Assembly (NCBI RefSeq): GCF_000764305.2
Contig: NW_025932718.1
Location: 1-64,000, forward strand
DNA length: 64,000 nt
Direction: 5' to 3'
DNA from: Hyalella azteca
Lineage: Eukaryota > Arthropoda > Malacostraca > Amphipoda > Hyalellidae
The notes beneath the pieces are model-generated. The model saw nothing but the letters and a program-made list of their open reading frames with translations, was not told where the DNA came from and made no database searches. A program made the translations under genes and the position numbers. Positions 10,263-24,100 of this stretch are shown piece by piece. The stretch's first letter is position 1; each line of letters begins with the position of its first letter.

Positions 10263-13216
10263 AGGACGCTGGGAAGTTACTAAAACGTTGTTCGGAATGA
10301 TGCCAATGAAGCTTCCCAAATTTTTCTGTGCAATGCAATGTTAGAATAAAATATTTCGAATGTACATTTCGACATCGCATTTTTTAGTTTACATACACCG
10401 AGTCGGCCTGAACAAGGAAGCCGAAATGACCCAAAGTCACTTCGGCAATGAAAAGAAAATATATAAGACAATAATTTGAGCAGAGCTGAAGACAATCGAC
10501 TGATAACGATAAATGGTGATCGCAGAATGTGGTGTGCACCAAATGTGATTTTTCTAAGCTAGTGAAGAACAGAAACGCCATGAAAATTTTTTGGGGACTT
10601 ACTTTATTTTTAACTAGTATTGGTTTTTTATCCTTTCTAAATATCAGCGGTCAAAGCGACGCGAATAATAATTTTTATCAGAAGCATAATAATCAACAAT
10701 ACAAATCGATGTTTATGTTCATCAAATCTTTTACTGCAAATCGTTCATTCCCAATTTCTCACGATCGGTTCCGCTGACCGCTGCAACGAACCAGTAAGAT
10801 TCCCGGAGATTATTTCCCCCTAATCACTCGAGATCAGGATATAATGACCACTAATACTGAAGTCTGTTCACCTCCACCAAGAAGGTCGTCGTCCGTACCT
10901 GTCTTGCAGAGTCGGAGGTAATCTTTGGAAAGCCCGCGGGATTTTTGAGATCTGGAAGATAGTTTTGTTCTGATCTTTCCGAGAATCTTATTCGGTCTTC
11001 ACAACGTATTCTTTGTTCTTGAAGACCGCCAATACTACCTTACATTCTTTTTCTTTGACGCGCAAATATGCATGATAATTGAATGACCAGGATAGTAGTT
11101 ATTTTATTCCCTTGAATCGCTGGCCAATCGCTTCAAAATTTGGTTCTTAACACGTATTTTCGTAGTTAAACTGTTGTGCAATTTAAAGGCAATTCGATGG
11201 CTTTAGTGGTGTGAATACAATAGCGTCATGTCCCTGGTGTGTGGTAGCGTCATGTCCCCCAATATTCTCGTGTCCCCATGTCCCAGCCATGTCCATGTAT
11301 AACCCCGTAAATGGAACTGTTGATTTAATTATTACCTCTGTTTGTGTCCTACCATTCCATTTGTTATTGATCCTCCAGTTGTTCATTAAATTATCGACCG
11401 CACTACCAAATTCGCTCATTTTGTGCTTTGCCCTGGAGATAAAAACTAGCAGAATGTTCTTGCGTGCACAAGCACTTGTTTGTCGGTCTGTGCTCGGACA
11501 TAACACGATGATTGGCACCAAATTATACCACTTCAAATATCTCTGATTCTCTATCGTTAATCCAACAACGATTTGTGCAAAATATTATTCTACAACATCA
11601 AAATGTTGTTGTGCAATTGTCAATTTACAGTACTGCACCTTATACTCAAGAGCTGAATAATTCTTAAAATAGAATAACTATAATTTCATTCAAAACAAAG
11701 ATGCCACTCCCGTTTGTTATGTGGATATCTGCGGCAACATTTACGCAAAACCTCCCTGTTGGTGCGCATCCTCCATATGAGAACAGGAAGTAATCTGCAA
11801 TGCGTGCACTACGTGCGTAACGTGGCTGAGTTATTCCCTTTAAAGTCGCTATCGGAAATCTATTATTCATTTTGACTTGGCTAGCGCAAAGTTCCCGAGC
11901 TAACTAATGTATCGGGGGCGCAAGGCGACTTGCTGCCTTTATGAGCAAATATCTTCACTAATGGCTCTGATGTGTCTAAATTCGGGATTCTGGTTTACCA
12001 CATTGGAGGGGACACTCGTTAAATTTTTATTTATTTTGCGAGCTTCCGTGATGCAAGCCGCTTGAATGTCATGAATTCCATGCTCTATATTCCGATCAAA
12101 CATCATTTGATTGTTACCATAGAGCTTTGTAGAAACTTCTTATTCTTTTATCCTGAAATTTCAATCATTTAACCACAATAAAGTAGATCAAATAGCTTGT
12201 TCCTTATCTCATTCTTATCAAATTTTCTTCGAAGTTATTTTTTATCTCATTACGAGCCGTAGTGATGTTTGCAGATTATTTAGTTAATATTTATGTTTAG
12301 TAAATCATTTAGCTTAATTTTACCACACACTTGTTCTTCATGCTGGTGTTCCCACATCGCCCGATTTAGTCTTTCATGATCGAAATAGAACCTTTTTTGT
12401 TTTGTTTGTAGAATAGTGAAAAATTCGCGCTGACGCTTCTCTTCGATCATCAAACCGGCCTAAGTACCACCATAACACCAAACACGCATGTCCGTTGCAC
12501 AGTATACGTTGTACGCTGATCAAATCTCCGAGACACACTTTCCGGAAAATATGATTACACCTTTTTACAGGACCTTAATTTTCCTGTCAGAAAATTGGCC
12601 TCGTGCTTACAAAGCGCAGCCGTGCTTGTGTACAGAGCAAGAACTTCAATGGACTACGTTTACTCAGACCATCGGCCGTCACTTTGTCGCCCCTTTCGAC
12701 ACATTATCTCATGACACTGTAGGCACTAAAAGGAAAAACTTGAGATACGGGCTGCGTTGCTGGTCCTTTATCTAGGTAATCTATTTTGTGTAGCATCTGA
12801 CGTACGGTCGCCTGGAGTCATGCTATTAATATTTTTTTTACCGAGGGTATACATGCGTTTAACAGCTTTCATTTTGCTCCCTGAACACTTTACTAGCGGT
12901 CCAGCGCTTGTGATAAAAATCCCGAATGGGGTTTAAAAGATCCCGGCCGTAGCTTAGCTGTGTTATGAAGAACTCCCCTTGCTGCCTAAATTGGAAAAAG
13001 TTTTGTTTACTTCCTGCAGATTTTCGCGTTTTTCGGGATTTCCGCAGCCTAACACATGCAAATATGCTCATAGAAATTTCATCATTTGCATTTTTTAGGC
13101 ATGAATCTGTATAGCTATGCGCCTTCTTGGCATCCACTGAACCCTCCCATGCCATCTGATGCGCCAGTCGTAAGTCTAAGATTAATTTTAGTTGCCCCTG
13201 AGGAGAGCTTGATGTT

Positions 13217-13246
13217 CTTGCCGTATAATTACAATTATGCGGCAAG
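13217..13246. repeat. Tight inverted repeat (14-bp arms, 2-nt spacer)
   Basis: CTTGCCGTATAATT, then AC, then AATTATGCGGCAAG. The arms are complementary except for one T/G position that would be a wobble pair in RNA. No function assigned. Confidence 0.85.
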
Positions 13247-15756
13247 CCTTTGCACCGACGGTGCGCTATGCATGACACATCGGTACATATAACAAATTCG
13301 CTTGTGCATCACAAGAGACTTGCTCTTAAATATTATTTTAGTGTGCTGGAGGCTTGTAACATGACTTATAATGGGTGCGATAATTACGAATATAAATACA
13401 ATACAAAATTTCAATTCGCCCACCAGATCAGATATAAGTAAATTATGTGATCTAATTCCCTAATCCTCACGTTGTTTTCGATCTGCTCGCGTATTGTAAC
13501 ACGAGTCATTACAATTTAAACAATGCCTTCTTATTGTTTTTACAGCCATCCGCGTTAGCTCGCTCTGCCCTTGTGCTGTCTTAATCTGTATTGATGTTTT
13601 TAGCAGCATTAACTACTATAATAAGCGGACGTGAATAGAAATTTGGCGTTCTTAATCCAGTACAAGGAAGTGCGACCAATTCTAAGATCATTTTCAAAAC
13701 TTTGAGTATTCAAGGAGTAAATCGCGGTTTAAGAATTTACAAATATGGTCCCTACGTTATGCGATCAAATAGCTATATTATTAATATATATACATTTAAA
13801 TATGGAGAGAAAGTAACTAAGTTCAATTTAGTTCAATGCTATTAGTTAATTATTGTATGTTATTGTTAATTATTGAAACTATATTGAAATTTCTGTCTGA
13901 CCTAAAACTTTTTCTTTAAATGATTATATTTCAAATTTTGAGGATATTAGCTATAGGGTAGTGATGAAGGTCATGAAGTCTCATGGAATGATGGCCAAAA
14001 GATTTGTAACAGGCAGATTGGCTTAATAACGCAACCTCCAACACAAACCGAGGAACGTGGTCGGCCTTTCGGCAAGATTTCAAGCGACCTTCTATGTATA
14101 TTCTATGATAATTTTTTGGCTGAAGGGGGTGGTTAAGGTTGAGCGATCATCGGCTTTAGAGAGACATGATAATGTCTCTTGGATTCAGGAAAAGAAACAT
14201 TCCATCGACCACCGATCTTTAAATTAATGTTTAAAGAGTGACTGTAATTTATATTAAGGTAATTATTCACCATCTAACTCCATATAATCGATTTTCGCCA
14301 TTAAATTGTATAAGCGCTGCAACATAAATCCGTTTGCTTTTGCCAGATCCTTTTTGTAATCATCGTCTTACATCGATTCGGCAAGAGTAGTTAGATGCTA
14401 ATGTGCTGATAATATATTACATGAAATACTATTGTTTGCTGAGGAATGAGGGAGTGCAATACCAAGATAATCTTCTACCTAACATTTTCCTTCAACATTT
14501 TATGATGTTCGAACACGAGCGTTTTTCATGTTACTGAAATATATAAATATATCAATATATATAAATATCTTATAGAATCAGACAAAATATTCAGATCATT
14601 TACTGAAATGTCAGGTTAAAATATTGTTTTATTTTTAGTAATAATTCTTGCTCATGCATCTGGATTTATGTTGTGATGTTGCGTTTCAAATCATCCAAGC
14701 TGGAGGGCAATTCATTCCAGCGTCGAGCAAGCAAATAAACCTGATCAAATTGGTGAAGTTTATTGCTCTAGCAGCCAGACTCTGGATTTATGTTCATTTC
14801 GACAAGTCATGAAGCTTACGAGCCTTTTTAATGAGGCATTCAGGCTGCACTCGATTTCAACTTTAATGTTTTGTTCCTAATTTCTTTTAGAATATTCATA
14901 GAGTTTACGTACCTCTTTTTAGAGTGGAGAAGCATTTGTGTTTTATTTCCAGGAGAAATTAGCAATCATGCTGGAGATGATGTTTTATTGCTTGACATTA
15001 CGAGCTGCTATATTTGCTCACTGAACTAATGCTCTTTTCGAATCTCAATGGATAATAACATATTGTTAGAGAACGGCTTTTTGACACTCTTTACAAAATT
15101 TAAATCTGAGGTGAATTCTGTGTTTAGACATTTCCATTCTCATTCCTGATAATATTGATAAATTTTATACGTTTTGCGCTAGTTCTAAGCAATGTTCTAG
15201 GCTCGGCATTCAATAGGAACGATCATCGTTATCAAGGCTTGGAGATGAAGTTCCTTTTTGTTAGAGTTTATAGCAATCTCAATCTAATGTTGCTGTTATT
15301 GTCATGCCAGCGATGCGCTTGATTTTGCAGGAGTGAAGCGTATGTATGTGTGCCACGTATCGCCAAGAGAAAGAATAAAATCGTGCATATTTGCGAAGTA
15401 AGGCGGCTTCATGTGTTGTCATAATATTTATAGTTGATCGAGAGAAATGGGCCTTTCAGTCTACCTGATATGACGGCAAATGTTCATATAGGCAGCTCAG
15501 AGCAAAGCTGAAAAATTTTTCAGCTATAAACAGTATACAGTAATTTAGTCTTTCGGGCATTCTGAGTGGCTATGTGAAGTACAAGATTGAAAGAGATTAT
15601 TTGACTTTCTTAATCCATGCATCAAACACAATTGTATTATCTTGGTCTTGGAAAAATACGCTTTCTTCCTGATTCTTCGAAGATACAAAATTATGAATGT
15701 TTCCTTTGTACTCGAAACAATCGAACGGTTGCGTCATATTAACTGATATTTATATT

Positions 15757-15799
15757 AGTTAATATGATAAATAATAAGATATTATTTATCATATTAACT
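15757..15799. repeat. AT-rich perfect inverted repeat (19-bp arms, 5-nt loop)
   Basis: AGTTAATATGATAAATAAT, AAGAT, then the exact inverse ending ATTAACT. A further copy of CATATTAACTGATA lies just upstream at about 15735-15748, so the same 10-mer occurs three times. Such sequences can extrude as cruciforms or be remnants of a small element. Confidence 0.88.
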
Positions 15800-16887
15800 G
15801 ATAAATCTGATTTTGATATGAAGATCATTTCCTTCCAAATAAGACGCTTGTTAACAGGATAAATGCAATCGCTCCTATGAAAATAAATTCGAATTTTATC
15901 AGTCAATTCGTGAAGAACCTGCGGCTGTTTCAGGCGCATCAATCTGCGATGATTACCTTGCCTGTCAATTGATACAATCAAGGCCACTGCGTTTGATGGT
16001 CTTCAAATTTGGCGGTACATCAAAGATGAGAAATTCACATGGACTGTGTCAGACCTTGAGAAGAATGCCTGGTTATCATCAAAGGAAAGTCAAGAACTGG
16101 TCGGGCAATACGCGTGGAAGTTATTAGTCTGAAATTGTTAAGAAACTATTATTGCACATCAGCGAAACGCCTACTTGAAACTTGTGCCTTGAACTACAAC
16201 TTCTGCATTGGTGATGCTTGACGTTCAAGGTTTCGCCAATTCTGAACGTTATTGGTTAACTTTATCTAGGTTATGTGATTTATGGCTAACCATTAACCAA
16301 CAGTTACATTTTTCATTTGACTAAGTTCTTTCAATTTTAATTACTTGTTATCGCAATTTTTTAGAGTTGAAACTTGGTTTCGTTAAAACTAGTATTTATT
16401 TTCTATTTTATATATATTTTTATCTATTTACTACTCCTCAGAATTCCTTATTAACTGCTTTCAGAGCTAATTCAACGAAAATTGTGTAATTTGAAGAATT
16501 CTTAATTATATGAAGTAGACTCAAGCTTCAGCTAGGAAGATATCTCTGACCTAGAGTGAAAATTAACCGGCAAGTTGAATTATTCAGTTTGCATTGATAA
16601 ATAATTATTATGAAATAAATATGAATACAATTCTACAATGTCTAACAAGTAATTATTCTTTACCAGCAAGTTGGAATGCCTATATCTTCATATATTTATC
16701 CTATTATTAATTATTCATGATTTTCAATTGGAGGAAGATCTCAAATAACCTGCGTACTGCAGCTGGCTAGTAAAACTTTGCGATTGAAACTCTACGAAGA
16801 GGAAGGAATTGGTAGAAAAACCTCGCATAGAAGAGGTTGTCTGTACTGTACGTAGGCGGCCATAGAGTTGCATGGAACAGGGAAGAG

Positions 16888-17040
16888 TAAAAAATATAAC
16901 TTAGTACTCACTGCAGTAAGTGACAGATAGCTGATTTTCTCGCCGACGAAAACATGAAGTCACGGACGGACAGACAGACGGACGGACATGACGAGTACAA
17001 GAGGGCATTTTTTCCATAAATGAGAAAATGCGCTAAAAAT
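16888..17040 (+). repeat. Dispersed ~150-bp family, copy 1
   Basis: Shares with 43228-43384 and 59671-59804 the order: TATAACT, AGTACTCACTGCAGT, GACGAAAACnTnAAGTC, CGGACGGACATGACGAG, GGCATTTTT and TGAGAAAATGCGCTAAAA. This copy has the longest run of CGGA/CAGA units. No coding content. Confidence 0.88.
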
Positions 17041-17204
17041 CATTACAATATAACAAACTAACCCCGCAGCCAGATAATGCTAGCGCTGTGGTCGGGCTTT
17101 CAGAGGAACGCTGCTGCATGGGAACGCGAGACCAAGTTCAACTTTTGATGAGCAAAGTCGTTCCATTAGAATGAATATAATTATTATCCAAATTTCGAAT
17201 CACA

Positions 17205-17316
17205 TCAGTTGCTGATGTTATTCATCAGTTACTGATGTTATTCATTAGTTGCTGATGTTATTCATCAGCTGCTGATTTTATTCATCAGCAGCTGATGTTA
17301 TTCATCAGCTGCTGAT
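17205..17316. repeat. 20-bp tandem repeat, about 5.6 units
   Basis: Unit CAGTTGCTGATGTTATTCAT repeats in exact 20-bp register with a few substitutions. The ATCAGCTGCTGAT and ATCAGCAGCTGAT parts are nearly self-complementary, so the array can fold on itself. Confidence 0.92.
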
Positions 17317-20300
17317 ATCTCTGACGTCGTCTTCTATTTACAAGTACGTCGTTTCGAGAGAATGGGTCTGCATTACATAGAAGGAAGCACGCATTATCAG
17401 CGTTCCTCTTTAGAGTCGTTGCTCTCGTTCACAAAAGGAATTTCACTGCATTAAATTTTTTAGAATTGATTTTTTACACTGTCGAAGTCAATAATTATGT
17501 TAGAGTATTAATGTGAACAGGTCAATGAGATCCCACTTTCCTGTGATTAGTGCGAAAAAATTGAATTTGATTTATACTTATTTTGTCTATATTAATTATT
17601 TTATTTTTTACCTACCTTTCTTATCAACCTTGACAGTAGAATTGATATCTGAATTCTGTACTAAAATATAATTTCGTGTGTTCATAAGAATAATTTGTAT
17701 ATGTTCAGAATAATTTGTACACTTTCGTATGTTCATCGTCTGTTTCCTGATTAATGTTAGATCGTATTATTGTCCTTGGCATTGAGACCAATTATAATGT
17801 GTTTACGTTTAATCTAAGAAAACCCAAATGCTCAGCCTCATACGATGAAACGACAACAAATTATGTAGATTTTTAAATCAACAATTAGGGAATTCTTGAC
17901 CCATATTTTTATCAAAATGACTTTTCATAACATTATTTAGTCTATCGGGTTCAATTCTATCATAATAAGGTCGTCTTTGTCCATATCAAGTCTGGTCGAG
18001 TATTAAATTTAATTTTGCATAAGCCCTCTTCAATTTATTCAGCACTTATTGAAGTAATGTGCCACCGGTTTAGCATCGGGCGCTTATAGCCTCGACTTCC
18101 ATTAGACGCATCACTTCTGGCGACCACATTGAAATGGATGCTCGCGAGGCTTGTGGACGTTCATTGGCCCTAATACATGGCGGGATGTTGTGGAGCCATT
18201 CCGCTCTTTTATTTTTTATTATAATGTTGCTCATTTTTCGAGGCAAGGAGCCGTTTCTCTATAAGATTATTTCCTTTCCAATGAATTTATTTATTTTTTC
18301 AGGGCTCTTTCATGATATATTCTATATATATTCTATATTTATATATATTTCATATTTTTTATTCATTTTCCGAGTTACTTTCATCAATGAAAAATTTAAA
18401 CTGATAAAATAAACTGAAGGGACTGATTATGAGAAACAATGCTGCGGCTATTTGTCTTTTAATTTGTCATTTATCTGTCCTAAAATGTAACTCAAATTGT
18501 ATTCCCATCAACTGCAGCCGGAAAGATCGAGTACTATTTCCCCATCACGACACAATTTCCATGCATTTAGATTTAACACCTGTGCACAATGGATGCATTT
18601 AATTAGCAGTCAACAGCTTTGTCATTCATGATATTGGGAATCATTCACTGATAGTAATGAAAAAATTCACCTCCCTGCTCCCGGGTCCCTACATATCGTT
18701 GAAAAATTGGTTTCATGATTCCGCTGCATAATTATTACTAATTCAGCTGTATAAGTAAATGTAATAATATGCGTTTAAAATTTTCTTTTTAAAGACAACT
18801 CTTCTAAAGAATCCAGTGTCTCCGATGTTACACATGTACGATGAATTTTTAATTTTATTTTCAAATATTGAAAAAATAATTTTTCATTTTTTTAATATAT
18901 AAAAAATTTAAATTTTCAAAATGATTTATTCTGACAATTGATTCATGCATTGTATCCAACTTTACGCAAGTGTGCAACATTTCAGATAGATTGGACAGGT
19001 AGAAGTATGTTAAATATCGATTATAAGATTTGTAGCAAACAAAGAACAAGAAGTGAAGTTAAAGAGAAGTGTTGAAGTAGAGGTAAATAATGGTCAGAAG
19101 GGCTCACTATGTGAATATCAGACTTAGAAGCATTTATTGCGAGTTCAAACTCAACTTATTTCAACTCTGACCGCCTTTAAATCTCTTGAATTAATGGCTA
19201 TATTGGATATGGTATTGGCTGCCAATAGTTACTGTCTAGGATTCGATTATTTATGATACAAGTTTATTTTACGTATACAATTCTTCGTGTCCCCAATAGA
19301 ACTGGTACTTGAAAATTATGATTTATTATCATTTCTATTTCTATCAATCCATCATTATGTTCACACGATGCCTTATCAATGCGAGATTTTTTGTTTCTTA
19401 ATAATAGATGCATTAAAAATCCGGCGATGTCGTGGTATTGGTGAAACTTCTTCGTCAGCTGTTACAGGAAGAAATGCACTAAAATCCACGTTCGTACTCA
19501 AAGGTTGCTTCGCGTATTCATACCTTTGTAATAGGCGATACCTTTTTGATTTGTGTACGCATTCATACGTCCAGTTAAGCATATTCAAGTGTGTTATAAA
19601 ATATTTTGTATGGATTGTAGCCAATACACGAAAATTATAATAAGCATGTTATTGAGAAAATTTTTTACTTTATTTGAAACTATTGCAAGGAAAAACTATG
19701 TGAGGTCCAAATTTAACGGAAATTTGTACTATTCAGCGCTACTCTTCTGCTTTCATTATTTGCTTTCCGTTTATTAATAAACACTCCTTCATTTTCATTT
19801 TGGATTCTGTTGAACGCGCTATTGGAACAATTTGCAATCTCACAGAAGGGCGAAATAAATAAGAAGGATTGCAGTCCTTTGGCTGCAGGGTTTTTTCCTC
19901 CTACTCATTCAATCCCTATCCATTTATTCGTTAATATTTTACGAAGGAAACATCTAAACAATTGCCATTTCAACTACGCTAAATAAATTCATTCCCGTCA
20001 TTAATTATTTCTACATGATTATAGTAGGACCTTTTACTAATAATTAAACTTCGTTTGTAATTTAAGACGTTTTTCTCAAGTCCCATTCACACCTACCGTG
20101 CGTTCCTTGCAAACAAAGTTTCCATTCTATTGCGAACAAGTTCGGTGAGAGCACTTACCCCGCCCTCTCGTGACAGGGCTTGCGAACGCTGTTCTCGAAC
20201 GTTGCCAACCGACCGGCTACTGGTGGGAACCTTGCGAATGCTCCTGAGTTACGCGTTCAGTATGAACGTCATATATTAAAGAGAACTCGAGCAACTATTG

Positions 20301-20699
20301 TTAAATGGATGAAACTTTGTTATTCCAACTTGAGAATCAGACAATTATTTGAATACTTCACACGGCGAAACTTCATCGGTCAGCCTTCTGAAATTGCATT
20401 TAAATTTCCCGGAATCTCGCGGTTTGACTGATAAAGTTTTGATAACGCCGGCGTGTTGCTGGGAACTTCGTCGAATGCTCGCTAACAACTGCTCGTAGAA
20501 GTTCTCAGGCTGTGTGCCTGGGACTCCCTCGCGCTTGTTTAGGAATGCTTTGTAACCTTTTAAACGATCGCAAGTCAGCCAGCGTACATACGCTTTATTA
20601 AAGATTTTTCCATAATTTTTCCTTTAATAGTCGTTGAATAAAATTCAATTTCAACGACATTTTCTCTCAATGACAACCCTCATAAGTCAAGTTGTTAAA

Positions 20700-21165
20700 T
20701 ACACGATGAGAACCGCATTTATCCACAACCTAATGAGAGCCAAGGTTATTTTTTATTCTCTTGAAATTCTCACGGCATTCGCAATAAAACCCACCTTTAC
20801 CTACAATCTAATCATAGCCAAGGTTATTTCTGTTTTTATCTGTGGTTGATTCAGTCCGTGGTTTATAAAAAGCGCCTTTCCCTACAACCTAGTACGAGGC
20901 ATGACTGTTTCTAGTATCGGTTGCAGTTAAATTTGTACGTGGTTCATAAAAACACTTTTACCTGCAATCTAATCCAAGCATAGATATTTTTTCTTCTATT
21001 TGTGGGTAACATAACCAATCCGCCATACAAGTAGCTTCTATATGCAGCCTAATCATAGTCGACCAAGGTTATTTTCTCGTTTATATGCAGTTATATTACT
21101 TCACACGCCAGAAATCGTCTTTCCCACTCCCAAATCATGGCCAAGGTTATTTTTTGTTCATATCG
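20700..21165. repeat. Degenerate ~80-bp tandem array, about 6 units
   Basis: The motif AATCATAGCCAAGGTTATTT or decayed forms of it occur around 20741, 20819, 20900, 20979, 21064 and 21143, at intervals of 78-85 bp, often preceded by CTACAATCTA. It is an old satellite-like array. Confidence 0.75.
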
Positions 21166-24100
21166 CCATCTCAATATTTTGTGTTGGCTGCCACGTTGTG
21201 GCTCATCCGGCGCGACAGCCGCGGCGCTGCATGCGTTGGGGCGATGCCAGCACTCACATGATCTATAGCTGAGCTTACCGTCCCTGCCTTACGCTTCACC
21301 CACCTTTATATCCGTATGGCATTCATCAGTGTAATTTTTTATTATATGATCACTTTGTGTCCTCTATAATGACGTATACGAGCACATTTGGCTTCAATTT
21401 TTACGGTTTAAAATTTTTTCGCGGATATTCTAAAAGCCGCCGCAAGTCGTAAATAGCTCTCGCATGTTCTGATCGGTGGTAGTATTAGATGGTCATTTAA
21501 AAAAAAATGATCACTCTTTGTATCATCTGTAATGATGTATACGCATATTTTGCTTCGATATTCTGAGTTCGAAATTTCGAATGTCACGAAGCCGTCATAA
21601 AAACGGTGTTGCATTGTACTCAGCAGTTGATATATGAATTAATTGATCTCTGTCGGAGACTTGAAAACATTACTATTCTCTTCCTATCGTGAATATCCCT
21701 TTTGTCTCGTCTAATCCTATTTTGGAGGCATTCTATTCTGATGGCATGTTTTTGAAATCACTTCTCTATTTCTTTAGTTCTGGTGACATGAATATGCCAT
21801 TGTGATTAATACAACGTCCACTTTCTGCCTCTCACCATTTCTGGATTTGCACAATAATATTTCACATTTTCGCCTCGTGTCTCTTCCCTGAATTTTTGTC
21901 ACTTAAGAGAATATAACTCCGCTCACGTAGACTAAAGCATTGAAGGATTTTTTTGGTGCCGCCTTTACACGCCCGTTGTTGAACTTATAAATCTTAACGT
22001 CGCGTCTATTATTGATCCACTCGTCTTGCCATTTGCCGGAACTTTTACACCTTTTACACCTTTTACTCCACTCTTGTCTGCATCTGCAGTGTTCCGGGAG
22101 AGTCACTTTGATAAAATTTGTACGACACTAATTGAGCCATATCACAGTCACACCAAAATTAGCGAATTCTTTTAAGTATCTTCGTGGCGTGCTTTATAGT
22201 TATTTATAAACTATTTATAAAAATAACCCACTTTTCATGACGATAATCATATTGGTAAGGCTGCTTGTATGTATGTATGGCATCCGCAGGGCAGTTCTTG
22301 TCAATCTGACGTGAGTTTCGCTCACGCACACATGATCAATTATCTCTTCGTCTAATGCCAAGACTTTTTAGCTTGAAGAGAAAATGTCTCACTCCCTGGG
22401 AGCAGCAGACTGGCTGCACCTGCCCTGAGTAAAACGCCTCATATCCCATGTTGACTTGCTGCACTCTACATATAAACTTGCGCTGTATCTTATTTACGGT
22501 GTAGACAAGTGACGGTAATTAGCAAATCAACTTCGTTGCAGTACTCCGCGATGCAGATAATTCTTTGTCGCACAGCCCGCCTAATGAGAGGAGCCATGAA
22601 GAGAGAGCTAATGTGGTAAACAAGCTGTTCAATTAGCACGTAACCCTCACTGGTGGCGGTCGTGATGGAAAACTTATCGGTAAAATGGCCTCCGTTCTCA
22701 TTATCTCACTACTAATTGGGTGCTTTTCTTGTTCGGTTGACTTTTGTTAATTTGTTAAATTAGAATGCCCGTTGTTTGAAACTCTCGCTGTCGTTGTGCG
22801 GAACAATGTTTTCATACGAATTCTATGGCGTTGTACGATGTCGGGGTAAAGCTGCGCTCAACTGTATCTTTGCCCGTCGTATTTTTAAGTTATTGCTCGT
22901 AAACGCTGGCCGGTAACTCGACTCCCTTGCTACTGAGCCTCATTTTGTTTTCATTTTAACTCCTAACTCACATCCCCACGCGCGCGTCTCGAGCACGGTT
23001 GTTAAACTTTGTGCCTTTACGCTCGTGCGAGTGTTTTTAGGAGCCTCCAGATAAGCTAAGACGCACCGAAGGTCGAACTCCGTCTGAAGAATGACGACGA
23101 CCTGTGTTTTGTGGTCTGAACTTGCCGGGTCAAAACTGCCTAGCTTTCTCGCTGACCCTAACATTGTCCTAATGGGCGTGCATTCAAGAAGGTCAAATTT
23201 TTTCATCAAATAAGTGCGAGTTTTTTCCCTTCCACCTCATTTCCAGATATTCCTTCGCCAAATGGTGTAAAGATGGAGCGTTAACTTAACTTTCCTTCTT
23301 GTGAAGTTAAAATTCCGAAGGCTGGAAACTTTCAGTGGTAGATAAATCAGTGAATTATATTTTTTATTTCGCGCATTTATTAATATCTGTGGAAACAAAT
23401 TTGCAACGCTTGACTGACATTGTTTATTACTCATATGCGCCGACAGCAACGTTCAACATGAAAGGTCAAATTCGCTGACATAAATTTGAAGGTACAATTT
23501 ATTTACAACTGTTGTGACTTGTATATTCAACCACTGGCATAATTCGTTTCGGAACATCGCTCATAATTGACCCAAACTACGTGCATCTCAACGGGGTCGG
23601 TGAGACGGGATGTTTTTGGTGCCGGAATGGAGCCCGTCTTCTCTGCCATGCAAATTGCTCCATGAAGGCCATAATTCAGGCTCGGAAATAGAGACATTGC
23701 GGATGCTGCAGCAACAATATATTATGACCAAGCTGTGCTACAGCAACTGCCTCTAGGAACTGTTGTGTGCTGTTATTATGTGTTATAATCTTTTCATTAC
23801 AACATAAATACTGTTGTTCCCTTGAATGTGTGTTTTAAATTTCGTGTACTGGACGCAAATATCACTGTTTGCATTCATCAAGAAACACGCGTTTAGGTGT
23901 TCGTCTGAAATATGTACTATAACATCGTCATTATGCACGTATAAACTTCCATCTAATAAATATAGACTTGTTCAGAGCCACAATACGTTCATAGTTTATC
24001 AATAACCCCGAACTATGAGCTTAAAACGAGAATTTCATGATGAATAACATGCAGAATGGTGAGTGAAAGTTATAGAAGCTCACATGAATGACCGCAAAAA

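Noticed and set aside
11183..11546. Overlapping open frames of over 110 codons on both strands
   Set aside because: Open in both directions, composition driven by short repeats around AGCGTCATGTCCC; no family resemblance.
12859..13278. 139-codon minus-strand open frame
   Set aside because: No recognisable domain, no splice context, and located in a long AT-rich intron where frames of this length occur by chance.
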